DNA of 27,415 bases from an uncultured Fibrobacter sp. (GCA_934691725.1 CAKUTF010000036.1:1-27415); one strand, 5' to 3'. Shown: positions 17,036 to 25,022, counted from the stretch's first letter. The notes: generated by a model not told the origin, from the letters alone. Made by a program: numbers and translations.

Positions 17036-19000
17036 TTAGCCGTTCATCGAAGCCAAAAATTCTTCGTTCGTCTTTGTTTTCGAAAGCTTGTCCCGCATGA
17101 ATTCCATGATTTCCACGGAAGTCTGTTCCTGTAAAAACTTGCGGAGAATCCAGACGCGTCGAAGCGTATCGTCGTCGAGCAGAAGTTCTTCCTTGCGGGT
17201 TCCGGACTTGAAAATGTCGATGGCCGGCCAGATGCGCTTTTCGGCGATGCGGCGGTCGAGGACAAGTTCCATGTTGCCCGTTCCCTTGAATTCTTCGAAG
17301 ATCACTTCGTCCATGCGGCTTCCCGTGTCGATGAGTGCCGTGCCGATGATGGTGAGGGAGCCTCCGTTTTCAATCTTGCGGGCCGCGCCGAAGAAACGCT
17401 TGGGGCGTTGCATGGCGAGCGCATCTACGCCGCCGGAAAGGATTTTTCCCGAATGGGGAATGACGACGTTGTTCGCCCGGGCAAACCGCGTGATGGAATC
17501 GAGCAGGATGACGACATCGTTGCCGTATTCGACGAGGCGTTTCGCCTTTTCGAGGAGAATGTCGGCGACTTGCGTGTGATGTTCTGGCGGTTCGTCGAAC
17601 GTCGATGCGATGACTTCGCCCTTGACGTGCCTGCGCATATCGGTCACTTCTTCCGGGCGTTCGTCGATCAGAAGGACGAACAGCTTGACTTCCGGGTGGT
17701 TCTTGGCGATAGCGCCCGCGATGTTCTGGAGAAGCACCGTCTTGCCGGTCCGCGGAGGGGCGAGCAGGATGCTGCGCTGGCCCTTGCCTATGGGCGAGAA
17801 AAGATCCATGATGCGCGTGGAGTATTCGTCCTGTTTCCATTCCAGGTTCAATTTCTGGTATGGGTGAATCGGGGTCAGGTATTCGAAAGCGACGCGGTGC
17901 TTTGTCTTTGCCGGATCTTCGCCGTTCACCGTATCGACGCGCGCAAGCCCGAAGTAGCGTTCGTTGTCGCGCGGCTGGCGTACGAGGCCCGTGATGGAAT
18001 CTCCCGACTTGAGCTCAAAGCGGCGAATCTGGTTCGGGCTGATGTAAATGTCGTCCTGCCCGGCGAGATAGTTCAGGTCGGCGTTCCGCAGGAACCCGTA
18101 GCCTTCCTTCATGATTTCGAGCGTGCCTTCCGTATAGATAGGCGCACCTTCGCCGGAAATGGCTCCGAGAATCCGGTAGATGAGCGCCTGCTTCTTGAGA
18201 CGCTTGACGTCCGGGATGTTTAGCGAAACCGCTTTTTCCTGCAGGTCGAACATCGGCGTGTTGCGGAGTTCGCGCCAGCGTTGCATGGCGACGGCTACCT
18301 TTTCGGGATCCGCCGGGGGCGCCTGGAGCTGGTCGTCGGGAATGTCGTCCGGCAGGTAGCGGTTGTTTCGGCCATACTTGTTCCGTCCGAACTTGTTGAA
18401 CTTGCCATGGCGATTGTTGTTGAAGTTCGGGTTGAAATTGTTGTTCCCGAAATTTTCGTTGCTGTTTCCGAAACGGCGGTTGTAGCGGTTCGTTCCGCTG
18501 AACGGCGCGTCGGGCATCGGGGCTTCGAAAGCGGGATTGTTCTGGACGGCGCTCATGTCGGCGGACGTGTTTTCGGCGCTTGCCGCGGCGGCTGTCGTTC
18601 CCGCTTCGGAGGGAAGCGTTCCCTGGTTCTCTTCGGAAAGTTCGCTCGTGCCGGGCGTCGCCGTGATGACGGGTTCTTCGGAAAGTTCCGACGTCGGAGC
18701 GGGAGCGTCCTTGGAAAATTCATCCGGGTGGAATTCATTCCGGGGTTCGGGCTGGAACGCCTGCTCTTGGGCTTTTTGCATGTCGGACGAAGCGGATTCT
18801 TCGGTTCGGGGTTTGCGCGGACGACCGCGGTGACGCTTGGGCGCTTCGCTTGCTGCGGGTTGGACCTGGTCTTCCGGGAACGTGATGGGGGCAGCCAAAT
18901 CGCCTAGGGCGGAAAGATCCGGAATCGGGGTATCGGGGGAGATCGTATCGGAAATCAGATGAACGGAAGAGGAACCGTCAGTTTTTTTCGGTCTTGGCAC
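17036..19000 (-). CDS. rho: Transcription termination factor Rho with a long N-terminal extension
   Basis: A hexameric RNA-dependent ATPase of 654 residues, about 235 longer than E. coli Rho. The first 230 residues are low complexity: an AT-hook-like RHRGRPRKPR at about 57-65, a Ser/Ala/Glu-rich stretch, then an Asn/Arg/Gly-rich segment at 171-213 (17 Asn in 43). The ordinary domains follow: Rho N-domain (about 250-283), cold-shock/S1-like RNA-binding (about 286-350) and the ATPase with LLAPPRTGKT at 412-421, Walker B VVILLDSITRFARA, and LIDERPEEVTDM. The P-loop reads PPRTGKT rather than the E. coli PPKAGKT. The start is GTG with AGGAG 5 nt ahead. Confidence 0.96.
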   Translation of the reverse strand: MPRPKKTDGSSSVHLISDTISPDTPIPDLSALGDLAAPITFPEDQVQPAASEAPKRHRGRPRKPRTEESASSDMQKAQEQAFQPEPRNEFHPDEFSKDAPAPTSELSEEPVITATPGTSELSEENQGTLPSEAGTTAAAASAENTSADMSAVQNNPAFEAPMPDAPFSGTNRYNRRFGNSNENFGNNNFNPNFNNNRHGKFNKFGRNKYGRNNRYLPDDIPDDQLQAPPADPEKVAVAMQRWRELRNTPMFDLQEKAVSLNIPDVKRLKKQALIYRILGAISGEGAPIYTEGTLEIMKEGYGFLRNADLNYLAGQDDIYISPNQIRRFELKSGDSITGLVRQPRDNERYFGLARVDTVNGEDPAKTKHRVAFEYLTPIHPYQKLNLEWKQDEYSTRIMDLFSPIGKGQRSILLAPPRTGKTVLLQNIAGAIAKNHPEVKLFVLLIDERPEEVTDMRRHVKGEVIASTFDEPPEHHTQVADILLEKAKRLVEYGNDVVILLDSITRFARANNVVIPHSGKILSGGVDALAMQRPKRFFGAARKIENGGSLTIIGTALIDTGSRMDEVIFEEFKGTGNMELVLDRRIAEKRIWPAIDIFKSGTRKEELLLDDDTLRRVWILRKFLQEQTSVEIMEFMRDKLSKTKTNEEFLASMNG

Positions 19001-19005
19001 AGGGA

Positions 19006-19010
19006 CTCCT
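19006..19010 (-). promoter_or_regulatory. Ribosome binding site of rho
   Basis: AGGAG on the - strand, 5 nt from the GTG start at 19000. This supports GTG as the true initiation codon. Confidence 0.65.
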
Positions 19011-19021
19011 GCGAACTGTGA

Positions 19022-19029
19022 ATAAGATA
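19022..19029 (-). promoter_or_regulatory. Weak putative -7 box of the rho operon
   Basis: TATCTTAT on the - strand matches TAnnTTTG in 4 of 6 fixed bases and would give a short leader that contains the AGGAG site. Confidence 0.25.
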
Positions 19030-19102
19030 ATGGGAATTGTGAAAACTAGATGCGGAAAAAGCAAGAATGCTCTAACCGAGCGCTAATATACATAAAAAAA
19101 TC

Positions 19103-19110
19103 TATATTGG
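19103..19110 (+). promoter_or_regulatory. Putative -7 box of folK-dNK-panC
   Basis: TATATTGG, one mismatch to TAnnTTTG, with exactly 5 nt to GTG 19116. The spacing matches the other leaderless-type genes and argues for the GTG start. Confidence 0.45.
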
Positions 19111-19115
19111 CACCT

Positions 19116-19634
19116 GTGGAATCCTTGGAACGAGTCTTCGTCGCTTTAGGAAGCAATATCGCGCCACGGGGCAAACGTCTCGCGGAAGCTCGGGATATGC
19201 TCAGGCGGGTTTCCCTGGGCGGCTGGCAGGAAAGCTCCATCTACGAGACTTCTCCGGTCGGGCCGGAGGGGCAGGGGCTTTTTTTGAACCAGGTCGTCTC
19301 TTTCTGGTATGGCAGGGGACCGCGAAGGCTGCTCCACTATCTGAAGGGTGCGGAATTGTTTCTGGGGCGTCGTCCGCGCGGGCATTGGGAGCGTCGCGAA
19401 ATCGATCTAGACCTTCTCTATTACGGCGAGCAGATTTGTGACGGGCGTCCTGGCGGTCCGGTTGTCCCGCATCCGCTAGCGACTTCTCGGGGCTTCGTGA
19501 TGGTTCCGCTTGCGGAAATCGCTCCGGAGATGCGCGATCCGCTCGTGGGGAATACCGCCGGAAAAATTTTGGAAGAACTCAGAACGCGAAAAGTCGAAAC
19601 AGAATTCAGGAAGGTGGAGGTTGATGATGAATGA
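19116..19634 (+). CDS. folK: 2-amino-4-hydroxy-6-hydroxymethyldihydropteridine pyrophosphokinase
   Basis: Transfers pyrophosphate from ATP to 6-hydroxymethyl-7,8-dihydropterin in folate synthesis. The N-terminal FVALGSNI, the YETSPVGP segment, RRPRGHWERREIDLDLLYYG (metal- and pterin-binding) and PHPLATSRGFVMVPLAEIAPE are classical HPPK features. With GTG 19116 it has 172 residues. TTG 19125 and ATG 19050 are alternatives; I prefer GTG because of the box 5 nt upstream. The stop overlaps the kinase start region by 8 nt. folA elsewhere in the window serves the same pathway. Confidence 0.9.
   Translation: MESLERVFVALGSNIAPRGKRLAEARDMLRRVSLGGWQESSIYETSPVGPEGQGLFLNQVVSFWYGRGPRRLLHYLKGAELFLGRRPRGHWERREIDLDLLYYGEQICDGRPGGPVVPHPLATSRGFVMVPLAEIAPEMRDPLVGNTAGKILEELRTRKVETEFRKVEVDDE
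19616..19620 (+). promoter_or_regulatory. Ribosome binding site of the deoxynucleoside kinase gene
   Basis: GGAGG inside folK, 6 nt before ATG 19627 but only 3 nt before ATG 19624. This favours 19627. Confidence 0.6.
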
Positions 19635-20316
19635 GGCTTTAGTCGGCCATTCAAATCCCGAAATGACGCTAAAACTCCCGGAGAGGATTCGCTTTTTAGC
19701 TATCGACGGCGTTATCGGCGCCGGGAAAACGTCTCTCGCCCGCATCCTCGCCAAGGCTCTAGGGGCAAACCTCGTCTTAGAGCAGTTTGACGAAAACCCT
19801 TTCCTTTCAAGCTTCTACAAAAATCCGGAAGCCTACGCTTTCCAGACGCAGCTCTTCTTTCTTCTTTCGAGAATTCGGCAGTTTCAGGATGCCTTTGTCC
19901 AGAACGACCTGTTCCGCCATACCGTCGTCAGCGACTACACGTTTGAAAAGGACCGGATCTTTGCGCTCCAGAACCTTTCGGAAAGCGAACTCGCCATGTA
20001 CGATACCGTATCGAAGAGCCTTTCCGGAAACCTTCCGACGCCGAACCTGATCGTCTATCTGCAGGCAAACGTCCCGACCCTTCTCGACAGAATCGAAGAA
20101 CGCGGGCGTTCCATGGAAAAGAATATCGACGCCGACTATCTGCGCGAGCTTCTCGAACGCTACGACCATCACTTTTGGCACTACACCAAGGCGCCCGTGC
20201 TTATCATCAACACGAACAAGATAGATTTTGTCCACAACGAAAAACATCTGGAGCTGGTTCTGAACGCGATTGCCGCAGCGCCGACCCAGACGACTTATTT
20301 TGCCCCTGAAGGCTAG
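19627..20316 (+). CDS. Deoxynucleoside kinase
   Basis: Phosphorylates deoxynucleosides in salvage. The 229 residues have the P-loop GVIGAGKTS at 28-36, the substrate-side VVSDYTFEKDRIFA (DRS-like region), and the LID arginines in RIEERGRSMEKNIDADYLRELLERY. These are hallmarks of the dCK/dGK family. The specificity for dA, dG or dC cannot be told from sequence. The gene overlaps folK by 8 nt and precedes panC by 2 nt. HPPK and deoxynucleoside kinase genes are often adjacent or fused in the FCB group, which agrees with the taxonomic guess. Confidence 0.9.
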   Translation: MNEALVGHSNPEMTLKLPERIRFLAIDGVIGAGKTSLARILAKALGANLVLEQFDENPFLSSFYKNPEAYAFQTQLFFLLSRIRQFQDAFVQNDLFRHTVVSDYTFEKDRIFALQNLSESELAMYDTVSKSLSGNLPTPNLIVYLQANVPTLLDRIEERGRSMEKNIDADYLRELLERYDHHFWHYTKAPVLIINTNKIDFVHNEKHLELVLNAIAAAPTQTTYFAPEG

Positions 20317-20318
20317 AA

Positions 20319-21164
20319 ATGAAACTCATCAAGACAATTTCAGAAATGCGGGCGGCGCTTTTGCCGCTCAAAAAAGAAGGAAAGACCGTCGGGCTTGTTC
20401 CGACGATGGGAGCCTTGCACGAAGGGCACATGAGCCTCGTGGAAGCATCCGCGAAGGAAAACGACGTAACGGTCGTGAGCGTTTTCCTGAATCCTATCCA
20501 GTTCGGCAAGAACGAGGATCTCGACAGCTATCCGCGGCGTCTTGAAAAGGACGCGGAACTGGTGGAATCCCACGGCGGAACCTTTGTGTTCGCTCCAAGC
20601 GTGTCCGAGATGTATCCCGACGGGGATCCGCTGACCCTTGTCCGCGACGAATCGCTCGAACATCTCTATTGCGGCGCATACCGCCCGGGACACTTCCGCG
20701 GCGTACTCACGGTCGTTTCAAAGCTTTTCAATATCTCCGGAGCGGACCGCGCCTATTTCGGAAAGAAGGATTACCAGCAAGCGTTCCTTATCCGCCGCAT
20801 GGTGAAGGATTTGAACTTTCCTGTCGAAATCCGCCTGATGCCTATCGTCCGCGAAGATTCGGGGCTTGCCCGTTCGAGCCGGAACGAATACATGGACCGT
20901 GGGGAGCGCAATGCCGCTGTCGCCATTTCGAAGGCGCTTCTCGCGGCGAAGGCTTCTTACGGTTCCGGGGAAAGATCGGTCAATGCGCTCCGGTCAAAAA
21001 TTCAGGAGAGCATCGCCCATGCGGGTGGCGTTGTCCAGTATGTGGAAATCGCTAGTCGGGAAACTTTGCAGGCGAATTCTACGGGAACGATTGACGCTCC
21101 GTCGGTCATCCTGGTCGCCGCCTTCTTCGGAACGACCCGCCTGATCGACAATATCGAACTTTAG
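20319..21164 (+). CDS. panC: Pantothenate synthetase
   Basis: Condenses pantoate and beta-alanine with ATP. The 281 residues contain PTMGALHEGHMSL, the FLNPIQFGKNEDLDSYPR segment, YFGKKDYQQAFLIRRMVKDL and SGLARSSRNEYM, all standard PanC motifs. The start codon is 2 nt after the kinase stop, with GAAGG 6 nt ahead. It is the last gene of the folK unit; the palindromic spacer and convergent ABC-F gene follow. Confidence 0.97.
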   Translation: MKLIKTISEMRAALLPLKKEGKTVGLVPTMGALHEGHMSLVEASAKENDVTVVSVFLNPIQFGKNEDLDSYPRRLEKDAELVESHGGTFVFAPSVSEMYPDGDPLTLVRDESLEHLYCGAYRPGHFRGVLTVVSKLFNISGADRAYFGKKDYQQAFLIRRMVKDLNFPVEIRLMPIVREDSGLARSSRNEYMDRGERNAAVAISKALLAAKASYGSGERSVNALRSKIQESIAHAGGVVQYVEIASRETLQANSTGTIDAPSVILVAAFFGTTRLIDNIEL

Positions 21165-21171
21165 AACCTGT

Positions 21172-21286
21172 TTTCAGATGTGCCGGTCATAGCTCGGCAA
21201 GCTCGCTAGCCTGTCAAATCCCTTATCTGAAAGGAGATTCCCCGGTCAAGCCGGGGAATGACATCATAGAGGGCACGGGAATGACA
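21172..21286. repeat. REP-like palindromic element between panC and the ABC-F gene
   Basis: An outer 8-bp inverted repeat (TTTCAGAT 21172-21179 and ATCTGAAA 21225-21232) is followed by a perfect 9-bp stem ATTCCCCGG / CCGGGGAAT (21237-21245, 21251-21259) with a 5-nt loop. GGGAATGACA occurs at 21254-21263 and again at 21277-21286. No T-tract follows the stem, so it looks more like a dispersed palindromic repeat than a classical terminator, though it could block both convergent transcripts. The rest of 21165-21399 shows nothing further. Confidence 0.7.
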
Positions 21287-21399
21287 GTGCTACCAGAAAC
21301 GGTTCGCTTGAAAACCCCGCATCCCACGTTCCGCTCATCGTGTCCCTAAATTTAAATGTCCGCGGTTCGGGTCGATGTCGTCGGGCGTTTTCGCCGGGA

Positions 21400-22995
21400 T
21401 TAGCGAGACTTCTTTTTGCGCGAAGCGAACCATTCGTCGAACGTAATCGCGCGGTCGAGATATCCTGTCGGGGTGAGTTCGAGGACTCGGTTCGCGATGG
21501 TCTCGGCAAATTCGTGGTCTTCGGTCGAGAAGATGATCGGACCTTTGTAGGCCTTGAGACCGTTGTTCAGCGCGGTAATCGATTCGAGGTCGAGATGCGC
21601 GGTCGGTTCGTCGAGCATCAGCATGTTTGCGTTCGAGAGCATCATGCGGCTGAGCATACAGCGGACCTTTTCGCCGCCGGAAAGGACTTTCGCGGACTTG
21701 AGCGCTTCTTCGCCTGTGAAGAGCATCCGTCCGAGGAACCCGCGGATAAACGTTTCGTCCTGTTCCTTGCTGAACTGCCGGAGCCAATCGACTAGGGAAA
21801 TGTCCGTGTTGAAGAATGCGTCGTTGTTCTTCGGGAAATAGCTGGTCGAAATGGTCGTTCCCCACTTGACCTTGCCCGACTTGATGTTTTCGTCGTTCTG
21901 GATGGCTTCGAAAAACGCGGTCTTGAGAACGCCATAGTCGCCGACGAGCGCGACCTTGTCGTTTCCGCCGAGCGAAAAATTTAAATGTTCGAGCTTGGTG
22001 CCGTCTTCGGCTGCGACGGTCAGGTCCTTGACTTCGAGGACGATTTTTCCCGGTTCGCGGTCCATCTTGAAACTGACCCACGGAAACTTGCGGCTCGAGG
22101 CGGGCATCTCTTCGACGGTCATCTTGTCGAGAAGCTTCTTGCGGCTGGTGGCCTGCTTCGCCTTGGACGCGTTCGAAGCGAATCGTTGGATGAACGCTTT
22201 CAGTTCGGCGATCTTTTCTTCTGCGCGGCGGTTCTGGTCCTTGCGCTGTTTCTGGGCGAGCTGGCTTGCCTCGTACCAGAATTCATAGTTTCCCGCATAG
22301 AGGTTTACCCGTCCGTAGTCGATATCGCAGATGTTCGTGCAGACCGTGTTCAGGAAGTGCCGGTCGTGGGAGACGACGATGACCGTATTTTCGAAGCGTT
22401 CGAGATAGTCTTCGAGCCAGCTGACGCATTCGAGGTCAAGGTGGTTGGTCGGTTCGTCGAGGAGCAGGATGTCCGGGTTGCCGAAGAGCGCCTGGGCGAG
22501 GAGCACGCGGATTTTTTCGTTTCCGTCCAACTCCTTCATCAGTTTGGCATGGGATTCTTCGGGAATGCCCAAACCCTTGAGAAGCGTCCCGGCGGAGGAT
22601 TCCGCTTCGTATCCGCCCATTTCGCCGAATTTCGTTTCGATGTCGATCGCTTCCATGCCTTCCGCTTCGGTCATCTCCGGTTTGGCGTAGAGTTCTTCGC
22701 GCCGCTTCCCGAGCTTGTAGAGTTCGGCGTATCCCATCATGACCGTGTCGAGAACGGAAAATTCCTCGAAGGCGAAATGATCCTGCTTGAGGACGGCGAT
22801 GCGTTCGCCCGCGTCGTGGGTGACGTCTCCCGTATTCGGCTCCAGTTCCCCCGAAAGGATTTTGAGAAACGTGGATTTCCCGGCGCCGTTCGCGCCGATG
22901 ATTCCGTAGCAGTTTCCCTTGCGGAACGAGAGGTTTACTTCCTTGAAAAGCACGCGGCTTCCGTATTGCAGACTGACATTAGAAACATTGAGCAT
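21400..22995 (-). CDS. ABC-F family ATPase, YbiT-like, with a degenerate second ATP site
   Basis: A soluble tandem ABC protein of 531 residues, no membrane segments, expected at the ribosome. It follows E. coli YbiT through the first half: GANGAGKST at 34-42, QDHFAFEEFSVLDTVMMG, DEPTNHLD at 180-187 and SHDRHF. The linker (about 245-310) has NASKAKQATSRKKLLDK. In the second half the Walker A reads GDYGVLKT (352-359), the Q-loop glutamine is replaced near K389 and the switch histidine is E492, while LSGGEK (438-443) and LDEP (461-464) are intact. The first signature is LDGNEK (156-161). Only one ATP site therefore looks functional. Start at ATG 22995, with a -7 box 5 nt ahead. Confidence 0.92.
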   Translation of the reverse strand: MLNVSNVSLQYGSRVLFKEVNLSFRKGNCYGIIGANGAGKSTFLKILSGELEPNTGDVTHDAGERIAVLKQDHFAFEEFSVLDTVMMGYAELYKLGKRREELYAKPEMTEAEGMEAIDIETKFGEMGGYEAESSAGTLLKGLGIPEESHAKLMKELDGNEKIRVLLAQALFGNPDILLLDEPTNHLDLECVSWLEDYLERFENTVIVVSHDRHFLNTVCTNICDIDYGRVNLYAGNYEFWYEASQLAQKQRKDQNRRAEEKIAELKAFIQRFASNASKAKQATSRKKLLDKMTVEEMPASSRKFPWVSFKMDREPGKIVLEVKDLTVAAEDGTKLEHLNFSLGGNDKVALVGDYGVLKTAFFEAIQNDENIKSGKVKWGTTISTSYFPKNNDAFFNTDISLVDWLRQFSKEQDETFIRGFLGRMLFTGEEALKSAKVLSGGEKVRCMLSRMMLSNANMLMLDEPTAHLDLESITALNNGLKAYKGPIIFSTEDHEFAETIANRVLELTPTGYLDRAITFDEWFASRKKKSR

Positions 22996-23000
22996 GGCGC

Positions 23001-23008
23001 CAAAGATA
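23001..23008 (-). promoter_or_regulatory. Putative -7 box of the ABC-F gene
   Basis: TATCTTTG on the - strand, a perfect TAnnTTTG, with 5 nt (GCGCC) to the ATG. It lies in the 18-bp gap after the WYL regulator gene, so the ABC-F gene may be transcribed on its own. Confidence 0.5.
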
Positions 23009-23013
23009 GCAAA

Positions 23014-24045
23014 TTAGTTGTCTTCTGCCTTGTGTTGGTACAGTTTGACCAGTTCCCTTGCGCTGTCTAGCAGCATCTGCCGTAGCTTTGCGGGTTTCAA
23101 TACGTTGGCGATCGGCCCGTAATGCAATACCCACTGCTTGAGCAGATCATTTACGGCGACATTCATTGTCGCCTGCAAGTCACCGTTCTTCAGTTCCTTG
23201 ATTTTCATGCTCGGGTGGTAGGGACGTTCCTGCAGAAAATACTTGGCATAGCCGGGAAAACGGATGACGACCTTTTCGATATACGGATTTTGTTCGTCCG
23301 AAAGAAATGCTCCGGAACGGATTCGCTGGCGAAGAATTTCGATAACGTAAGAATCTTCGATAAAATGTTCTCGCATGAGTTTCACCGATTCGATGCGTCG
23401 GAGCTTTAGCGCGTAAGTCTTGTCGGGAAAGCGCTGTGAAACACAGCCGACGTAGATTTCGCCTTGGTGGATGGCTACCATTAGCGGAATACGCGGCTTG
23501 TCGGTTCGACTTCCCCAGTTGTCGGTATAGGCGATTTGCACCTTCTGCTTCTTTTGAATGGCTTCGAGGATTATCGGAAGAGTTTTGCCCACATTTTCCT
23601 CAAAACCGGGAGGTGTTCCCATGAAGAGAATCCGCCCGTTCAGTTCCTTGGCGTATCGCGCTAAAGTTTCTCGCTGCTTGGCGGGTAGGTCTTGTGTGAT
23701 TTTTCGGGTAATGTCTTCTATGAGGCCCGATGTTGCGGGATACAGGTTTGCAATGCGCTGCAGGAAAACGAAGTGCAAAACGGTATCGTCAAATTCGGGG
23801 AAAAAGAACTTTCCCGCTTTGTCGATCGAGACTTGAAAATAAACTTTGCCGCTTTCGGTAAAACGCCTGATGTAGTCGCCTTCGAGTTCCGTGAGTGCCT
23901 GCATATCGCGTTGCACGCTTCGCAAGTCGCTTTCGGGAATGTCAAGATGCCGCATGATGTCGGCTACGCTGTAGCGGTTGTTGTCATGCGCCAGCAGATA
24001 CACGAATATTCGGATCATGCGTTCGCCGCGGGTTTGCTCAGCCAT
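23014..24045 (-). CDS. WYL-domain transcriptional regulator
   Basis: A 343-residue regulator. An N-terminal winged helix-turn-helix (about 8-60, with YSVADIMRHLDIPESDLRSVQRDMQAL) precedes a WYL domain at about 157-225, with IPLMVAIHQGEIYVGCVS in place of the eponymous WYL and the YALKLRRIESV strand, and a WCX-like C-terminal domain (about 255-335). WYL proteins sense ligands such as nucleotides or nucleic acids, and several (BrxR, CapW) repress phage-defence operons. GGAG lies 6 nt before the ATG. A 20-bp near-palindrome sits 7 bp upstream of its presumed -7 box and again in front of the ATPase gene, suggesting autoregulation and joint control. Confidence 0.88.
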   Translation of the reverse strand: MAEQTRGERMIRIFVYLLAHDNNRYSVADIMRHLDIPESDLRSVQRDMQALTELEGDYIRRFTESGKVYFQVSIDKAGKFFFPEFDDTVLHFVFLQRIANLYPATSGLIEDITRKITQDLPAKQRETLARYAKELNGRILFMGTPPGFEENVGKTLPIILEAIQKKQKVQIAYTDNWGSRTDKPRIPLMVAIHQGEIYVGCVSQRFPDKTYALKLRRIESVKLMREHFIEDSYVIEILRQRIRSGAFLSDEQNPYIEKVVIRFPGYAKYFLQERPYHPSMKIKELKNGDLQATMNVAVNDLLKQWVLHYGPIANVLKPAKLRQMLLDSARELVKLYQHKAEDN

Positions 24046-24066
24046 CAGAGTCTCCGATTTTTTTTA

Positions 24067-24074
24067 TCAATATA
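24067..24074 (-). promoter_or_regulatory. Putative -7 box of the WYL regulator gene
   Basis: TATATTGA on the - strand, 4 of 6 fixed bases of TAnnTTTG, with the operator-like palindrome 7 bp upstream and GGAG downstream in the leader. Confidence 0.35.
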
Positions 24075-24081
24075 CAAAACT

Positions 24082-24101
24082 GGCGACAACTATTGTCGTT
24101 T
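24082..24101 (-). promoter_or_regulatory. Operator-like palindrome, copy 1
   Basis: On the - strand AAACGACAATAGTTGTCGCC, whose core is a perfect 6-bp inverted repeat CGACAA/TTGTCG with a 3-bp spacer. The TAG in the spacer is the stop codon of the ATPase gene. 17 of 20 bases are identical to copy 2 at 25040-25059. Confidence 0.6.
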
Positions 24102-24998
24102 AAATTCTTTCTCCCGTTTTTTGAAAAGTTCGTAATAAGCCTTGACCGTGGGCAAGTTTGTCCATTTGTCCTCGACGATTTCCTTGTTGTCCAAATTGTA
24201 GAGCTTGGCGTTTGGAATGCTTAAAAAGAACGGGGAATGTGTTGCGATAATGAATTGGCAGTTGGCCTTTTCCGCCATCTGTCCGAGAAATTCGGCCAGG
24301 TAGCCTTGCCGTTCGGCGGAAAGGCTGTTTTCCGGTTCGTCGAGCAGATAAAGCCCGTTTACTTCAATCATGTTTACAAAATAATCGTAGGCGGTTTCCC
24401 CGTTAGAATGCAGGACGATATCCGAGCCGATATTCAGCTTGACCAGTTTTGAAAAACTGAAACGGCGCATCTTATAATCGTTCTCGAATTTCTTGATGCT
24501 TTCCATGTCGTCAAAATTAATCGTTTTTACACGACTGTCCGGGTCAAATTTTACTTTTAGCTGTTCATCGAAAATTTGATCTTGCCTCTGCATTTTATAT
24601 GTATTGGCGTCTCGTAGGGTTAGCATTTTTTCAAAAATCTCGTCGCTTGTGATGATTCTTTTGTCGGGGCAACCGTTTGATTCTTCCTTTTGGCATATTT
24701 TGCAAAAGTCGGCAAAGCAGTTGGTTTTGTTGAATTGTGTATAACGTTTGGCTTTTATCTTTTCCGCAATGATGTTGAGCAGAGTAGATTTTCCGGAACC
24801 GTTGTTTCCGTAGAACAGCGTGATTTTATCGAACTTGATTTCAAAAGCACTTGTATTGAAATAATTTAGGATGTAAAAGGGATAAGCGCAGGAAAAGCTG
24901 AATCGATTGTCTGAAATATCTGTTATTGTCTTGTCTTGATTCGGCTGGTATTTATTTCCACCGGCGGGAATGGTAAACGATTTGAGGTGTAGCGGCAT
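24090..24998 (-). CDS. AAA/ABC-type ATPase with a four-cysteine insert, AT-rich
   Basis: A 302-residue single-domain ATPase of the kind annotated as predicted ATPase (COG3910-like). Walker A GNNGSGKST is at 64-72, a signature-like SNGE at 198-201, Walker B LYLLDEPE at 216-223 and a switch histidine H254 in IATHSPFFLS. Between Walker A and the signature it has C94, C99, C102 and C110, a possible zinc site. AGAGGA lies 5 nt before the ATG. GC is 19, 24 and 21 of 60 bases in the stretches starting at 24541, 24601 and 24721, against 32 of 60 at 26041, which suggests transfer. The function is unknown; such ATPases are common in phage-defence loci, but no nuclease partner is visible. Confidence 0.85.
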   Translation of the reverse strand: MPLHLKSFTIPAGGNKYQPNQDKTITDISDNRFSFSCAYPFYILNYFNTSAFEIKFDKITLFYGNNGSGKSTLLNIIAEKIKAKRYTQFNKTNCFADFCKICQKEESNGCPDKRIITSDEIFEKMLTLRDANTYKMQRQDQIFDEQLKVKFDPDSRVKTINFDDMESIKKFENDYKMRRFSFSKLVKLNIGSDIVLHSNGETAYDYFVNMIEVNGLYLLDEPENSLSAERQGYLAEFLGQMAEKANCQFIIATHSPFFLSIPNAKLYNLDNKEIVEDKWTNLPTVKAYYELFKKREKEFKRQ

Positions 24999-25022
24999 AA
25001 AAATCCTCTGCTAAATTCTCTT

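Noticed and set aside
17408..18223. A 271-codon + strand frame opposite rho
   Set aside because: Shadow of the conserved Rho ATPase codons.
19050..19115. ATG 19050 as the folK start
   Set aside because: The added residues are unlike HPPK N-termini and would be read from upstream of the presumed promoter box.
21985..23070. A 361-codon + strand frame opposite the ABC-F gene
   Set aside because: The opposite strand encodes a clear ABC-F protein; this frame has no recognisable motif and no ribosome site.
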